Assembly: GCA_043802345.1 (NCBI GenBank)
Contig: JAZDLC010000281.1
Location: forward strand, 1 to 17,130
Direction of reading: 5' to 3'
Origin: JAZDLC01 sp043802345
GTDB taxonomy: Bacteria > Planctomycetota > B15-G4 > JADJEK01
DNA length: 17,130 nt
Shown here: positions 14,344 through 17,130 of the stretch, in pieces
How positions within the stretch are numbered: the stretch's first letter is position 1
Layout of the letters: every line of letters begins with the position of its first letter
Notes under the pieces: generated by a model
What the model saw: only the letters and a program-made list of their open reading frames with translations
What the model was told of the DNA's origin: nothing
Database searches by the model: none
Position numbers and translations under genes: made by a program

Positions 14344-15734
14344 AGATTCTGCTGATCGCCCATGGCTACCCCAGGGAGCTGATCGGGGGCACCGAACTCT
14401 ACGTGGAGAGGCTGGCGCGGGAACTCCAGGGGGAGGGGCACCAGGTCTCCGTGTTCGCCGGCTCCGTCGACTGGCGGGAGCAGTTCCATACCGAGCCGTT
14501 CGAACTGGACGGCATCTCCGGCCTCAGGGTGCATCGCAACGATCTCTACTTCGATCGCTGGGACAAGGGGTACAACCCGCTGGTCTCGGCAGCGCTTCAC
14601 CGCCATCTGCTGGAGATCCGGCCCGACGTGGTTCACCTGCACCACTGGATCCGGCTCAGCACCGACCTCGTGGGGGTGGCGGCCCGGCTCGGCATTCCCG
14701 CGGTGGTGACGGCCCATGACCTCTACACGACCTGCCCCCGGGTCTTCCGCCTGCGGGGCGAGCACGGGGACGAATGGTGCGACCAGCAGATGGGGGAGGA
14801 TGCCTGCACCAACTGTGTTCAACGCTGGAAGTTCCAGCAGGACGCGGAGATCGCGGCCGCGCTCTCGAGCTACCAGGAGGACATGCGCCGGGAACTGGTC
14901 CTGGCCCGGAGGATCCTGGCGCCGAGCGGGTCGCACGCGCGGTTCCTGCAGGAGCATCTCCTTCTCCCCGCCGGGAAGTTCGAGGTCGTCCCGCATGGCT
15001 CCCTGGCGGAGGGGTTCGAGGCCCGGCCGAAGCGGGGGGAGGACGGACGCGTCCACCTGGTGTACTGGAGCCACTTACATCCGATCAAGGGCGCGCATCT
15101 GCTGCTGCGAGCGGTGGCGGAGTGCGGCGTGGCCGATCGCTTCCATGTTCATCTCTACGGAGAGCCGTCCGGTCCGGCCTACAGGGAGCGGCTGGAAGAG
15201 CTCGCGCGGGCGATCCAGGTCACCTTCCACGGCGCTTTCAGGCCCGCCGATCTGGTGAGCGCCACGATGGATGTGGCGGTGATTCCCACCCTGGCCCGGG
15301 AGTCGTACTCCTTCTTGCTGGACGAGGCGGTCATGCTCGGAGTGCCGATCCTGGCCACCGACTTCGGGGCGATCTCCGAGCGGGCCACCCCACGGGTGAT
15401 GACCTTTCAGCGGAACGACCCGGCGGACCTGGCGGCCCGGTTGAAGCGGATCGCGGAGGAGCCGGACCTGCTCGAGCGGATGCGTGCGTCCAGTCCTCCG
15501 GACCTGATCGACTTCAAAGAGCATCTCAGGAGACTGCTGCCGATCTACGAGCGGGTCCTTTCGGAGGGGCCGCCCGAAGCTCCGCTGGCCGGCGAGTGGG
15601 ATCGTCTGCGGGAGCAGTGGGACCGGCGCGAGGTGCTGTTTCGGGAGTTGGTCCGGATCGAGAGCTGGGAAGACGTGGTGAAGGAACTCCGCCGGCGGGT
15701 CTCCGAGCTGGAGGATGAGCTGCGGGGGAGGTAG
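14340..15734 (+). CDS. Family 4 glycosyltransferase with Cys-rich insert and C-terminal coiled coil
   Basis: This is a retaining GT-B sugar transferase, 464 residues. The N-terminal Rossmann half has LIGGTELYVERLA at 15-27 and AHDLYTTCPR at 125-134, then four Cys at 132, 147, 156 and 159 (C-x14-C-x8-C-x2-C), a spacing suited to metal binding or a structural loop. The C-terminal half has WSHLHPIKGAHLLL at 243-256 and the EX7E pair Glu321/Glu329 in the ARESYSFLLDEAV segment. The final 45-50 residues (about 415-464) are charged with leucines in heptad-like spacing, suggesting a coiled coil for partner binding. It is clearly related to the GT4 module of the trifunctional protein, including the Cys insert. 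The ATG lies at the end of a mini-ORF (ATGA), and GGA about 7 nt upstream is only a weak ribosome binding site. It is the last gene of the operon. Confidence 0.92.
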   Translation: MKILLIAHGYPRELIGGTELYVERLARELQGEGHQVSVFAGSVDWREQFHTEPFELDGISGLRVHRNDLYFDRWDKGYNPLVSAALHRHLLEIRPDVVHLHHWIRLSTDLVGVAARLGIPAVVTAHDLYTTCPRVFRLRGEHGDEWCDQQMGEDACTNCVQRWKFQQDAEIAAALSSYQEDMRRELVLARRILAPSGSHARFLQEHLLLPAGKFEVVPHGSLAEGFEARPKRGEDGRVHLVYWSHLHPIKGAHLLLRAVAECGVADRFHVHLYGEPSGPAYRERLEELARAIQVTFHGAFRPADLVSATMDVAVIPTLARESYSFLLDEAVMLGVPILATDFGAISERATPRVMTFQRNDPADLAARLKRIAEEPDLLERMRASSPPDLIDFKEHLRRLLPIYERVLSEGPPEAPLAGEWDRLREQWDRREVLFRELVRIESWEDVVKELRRRVSELEDELRGR

Positions 15735-15772
15735 TCCGGTGCGACAGTTCCGGTTTCCTGAGGGGGATGACT

Positions 15773-15831
15773 GCTGAGGAAGGCAGGAATGTAGGCAGCC
15801 TAGAGAAGAATCACTTCCTGCCTTCCTCAGC
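15773..15831. terminator. Exact 17-bp inverted repeat between convergent genes
   Basis: GCTGAGGAAGGCAGGAA at 15773-15789 is the exact reverse complement of 15815-15831, with a 25-nt loop. It begins 39 bp after the stop of the rightward GT4 and lies 41 bp downstream of the stop of the leftward membrane-protein gene, the expected place for a shared bidirectional terminator. The stem is long and purine/pyrimidine-asymmetric, but no U-tract follows on either strand, so the termination mechanism is uncertain. Confidence 0.55.
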
Positions 15832-15871
15832 GGAATCGAAAGCCGTGACTTCCGGCGCAAGGCGCAGGCAC

Positions 15872-17130
15872 CTACCCTGACCCGACCTGTTCCCGGGCTG
15901 CCCGAATCCAGACCTTGATGCGCCGCTCCAGCAGCAGCTTTCCCGAGGGTGCGATGCGGTTCAGTCGTTGCAGCAGGGAGCCGCTTTCCTGCCGCGCCAG
16001 GTCCGCCACCGACTTGATGCCGAGCCGGCCCAGGAGGCGTGCGTTGGCCGCGCCGAGTCCGCTCAGCTCGATCAAACGCGCCTCCTCCAGGATTCGCTCC
16101 ACGCGGGCCCGAGGCGTCACCAGCAGTCCGGCCAGCCGCTCGACTCCGCCTTCCTCCTCCCCGGCGAGGAGCAGGTCCCGCAGGTCGCTCAGACCTGAGA
16201 TCGCCAGGATGGCGGCCTCCCGCAGATTGGCCGACTCGAGCCGTTCCACGCTGGCGATGGTGGAGTCGACCGTCCGACGTTCCAGCGCGAAGATGGTGGC
16301 CAGGCAACCGAGGGCAATCAGGCCCGGGAGGGCGAGCAGGCGGACGGGGGCCGGGATCGCCCGGGCGACCCGGTGCATGCGTGAAGCGGCGGTGCCAGGG
16401 GGCGGTTCGAACGGCACCGAGAGGCCCAGGATCTCCAGCGCGCGCAGGGAGGCGTACGCTTCCAGCGCGAACGGCGCGAAACCGAGGAACCCGAGCGGCG
16501 GCATCTCCACGCCGAAGGTCCGCTCGAAGAACGGCACGGTGTAGATCCAGTGGGCCCGCGCGGGCATGTTCATCAGCTCCCAGTAGAGGCCGCACACGAG
16601 ACCCGCGGACAGGAGGCGGAGCAAGCGGCCGGGTCTTCCTTTCTCCAGATCCCGCAGCAGCGAGGGCCAGCCGGCCCTGCGGTTGAACGGTTCCAGGAGC
16701 AGCACCAGGAAGCCCCAGATCAGGGGGAAGAAGAAGTCCGGCCAGACGAGCGGAAGCAGCAGCATCAGCGCGCCGGCGGCGACCATGTTGCGGCGGTGGC
16801 TGCCGCTGGTCCGGAACGGCCGGCTACGGGTGGCGGCGAACAGGCCGTGGGCGCCGAACAGGTCGAACAGCTCGATCAGTCCCGGCAGGACCGTGGCGAA
16901 GGAGAAGGCCAGGAACAGACGGGACAGCACCGGGTCGGGCGGGGTGTTGACGTAGTACCAGTTCTCGACCCTGAGGTTGAGCGCCTCGAACAGCAGCCAG
17001 AACGGCAGCGACCAGCAGAGCAGGGAGAGGAACGCCAGCGGACGGTCCACCAGCAGCGAGCGCCCCCGTTTCCGCCGCACCAGACCGTCGAGAACCAGCA
17101 GCGCCGGATACCAGGCGAACAGGAAGAAGT
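15872..17130 (-). CDS. Multi-pass membrane protein with C-terminal helix-hairpin-helix region (partial, N-terminus off window)
   Basis: The reading frame stays open to the window edge. A GTG at 17080 could start it, but the 16 codons before that encode FFLFAWYPALLVLDGL, a hydrophobic span, so the true start is probably outside. Residue numbers below count from that GTG. Membrane spans are suggested at about 16-34, 52-72, 99-130 (probably two), 155-170, 196-215 and 245-266, with conserved-looking aromatic motifs (NWYYVNTPP, HWIYTVPFFE, EMPPLGFLGF). A soluble segment follows. Its last 110 residues look like a DUF4332-type helix-hairpin-helix region, with LIELSGLGAANARLLGRLGI at 336-355 and SVADLAR just after. 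I do not recognise the function of the membrane part. The gene converges on the glycosyltransferase operon and need not belong to the polysaccharide locus. Confidence 0.75.
   Translation of the reverse strand, partial: FFLFAWYPALLVLDGLVRRKRGRSLLVDRPLAFLSLLCWSLPFWLLFEALNLRVENWYYVNTPPDPVLSRLFLAFSFATVLPGLIELFDLFGAHGLFAATRSRPFRTSGSHRRNMVAAGALMLLLPLVWPDFFFPLIWGFLVLLLEPFNRRAGWPSLLRDLEKGRPGRLLRLLSAGLVCGLYWELMNMPARAHWIYTVPFFERTFGVEMPPLGFLGFAPFALEAYASLRALEILGLSVPFEPPPGTAASRMHRVARAIPAPVRLLALPGLIALGCLATIFALERRTVDSTIASVERLESANLREAAILAISGLSDLRDLLLAGEEEGGVERLAGLLVTPRARVERILEEARLIELSGLGAANARLLGRLGIKSVADLARQESGSLLQRLNRIAPSGKLLLERRIKVWIRAAREQVGSG

Noticed and set aside
15075..16595. 506-codon open frame on the - strand
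   Set aside because: It runs across the antisense of the GT4, the intergenic inverted repeat and an alternate frame of the membrane-protein gene. Its composition is low complexity.
1..17130. CRISPR array, tRNA or rRNA genes, prophage or plasmid functions
   Set aside because: I found no regularly spaced repeats, no cloverleaf or rRNA-like sequence, and no integrase, replication or phage genes.

Overview
The window is GC-rich, gene-dense bacterial DNA. It carries an ABC-transporter-dependent surface polysaccharide (O-antigen-like) locus, flanked by a small tRNA/thiamine sulfur-transfer operon on the left and an incomplete membrane-protein gene on the right. A Wzm/Wzt exporter implies a Gram-negative (diderm) cell. 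No rRNA, tRNA or diagnostic marker is present, so the phylum is not settled. High GC, weak or absent Shine-Dalgarno sequences and possible leaderless starts would fit several environmental groups (for example Acidobacteriota, Myxococcota, Gemmatimonadota or Eisenbacteria-like lineages), but this is only inference.

Layout. 1-160: gene-free flank, C-rich on + and so G-rich on the transcribed (-) sense. 161-2526 (-): cysteine desulfurase and rhodanese-less ThiI, overlapping by 4 bp. 2527-2678: divergent promoter region. 2679-6939 (+): wzm-like permease, wzt-like ATPase with a C-terminal carbohydrate-binding domain, and two family-2 glycosyltransferases (GT2), tightly packed. 6940-7352: gene-free convergent junction with a long inverted repeat. 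7353-8375 (-): a tandem-GNAT acyltransferase. 8376-8499: divergent promoter region. 8500-15734 (+): a PIG-L/LmbE deacetylase, a 991-residue GT4-PIG-L-GT2 fusion, two GT2 genes, a 22-codon mini-ORF and a GT4. 15735-15871: convergent junction with an exact 17-bp inverted repeat. 15872 to the window end (-): a multi-pass membrane protein with a C-terminal helix-hairpin-helix region, incomplete at its N-terminus.

How the genes may work together (inference). Six glycosyltransferase proteins (five GT2 domains and two GT4 domains) would assemble a lipid-linked glycan on the cytoplasmic face. The two PIG-L domains would remove N-acetyl groups from amino sugars and the GNAT could re-acylate the freed amines. 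Wzm/Wzt would export the chain, with the Wzt C-terminal domain recognising its end. No nucleotide-sugar synthesis genes, polymerase, flippase or chain-capping methyltransferase/kinase lie in the window, so the locus probably continues elsewhere or uses housekeeping precursors.

The most unusual element is the single-chain GT4-PIG-L-GT2 enzyme, directly preceded by a stand-alone paralogue of its own middle domain. This suggests successive sugar addition, deacetylation and further extension by one protein.
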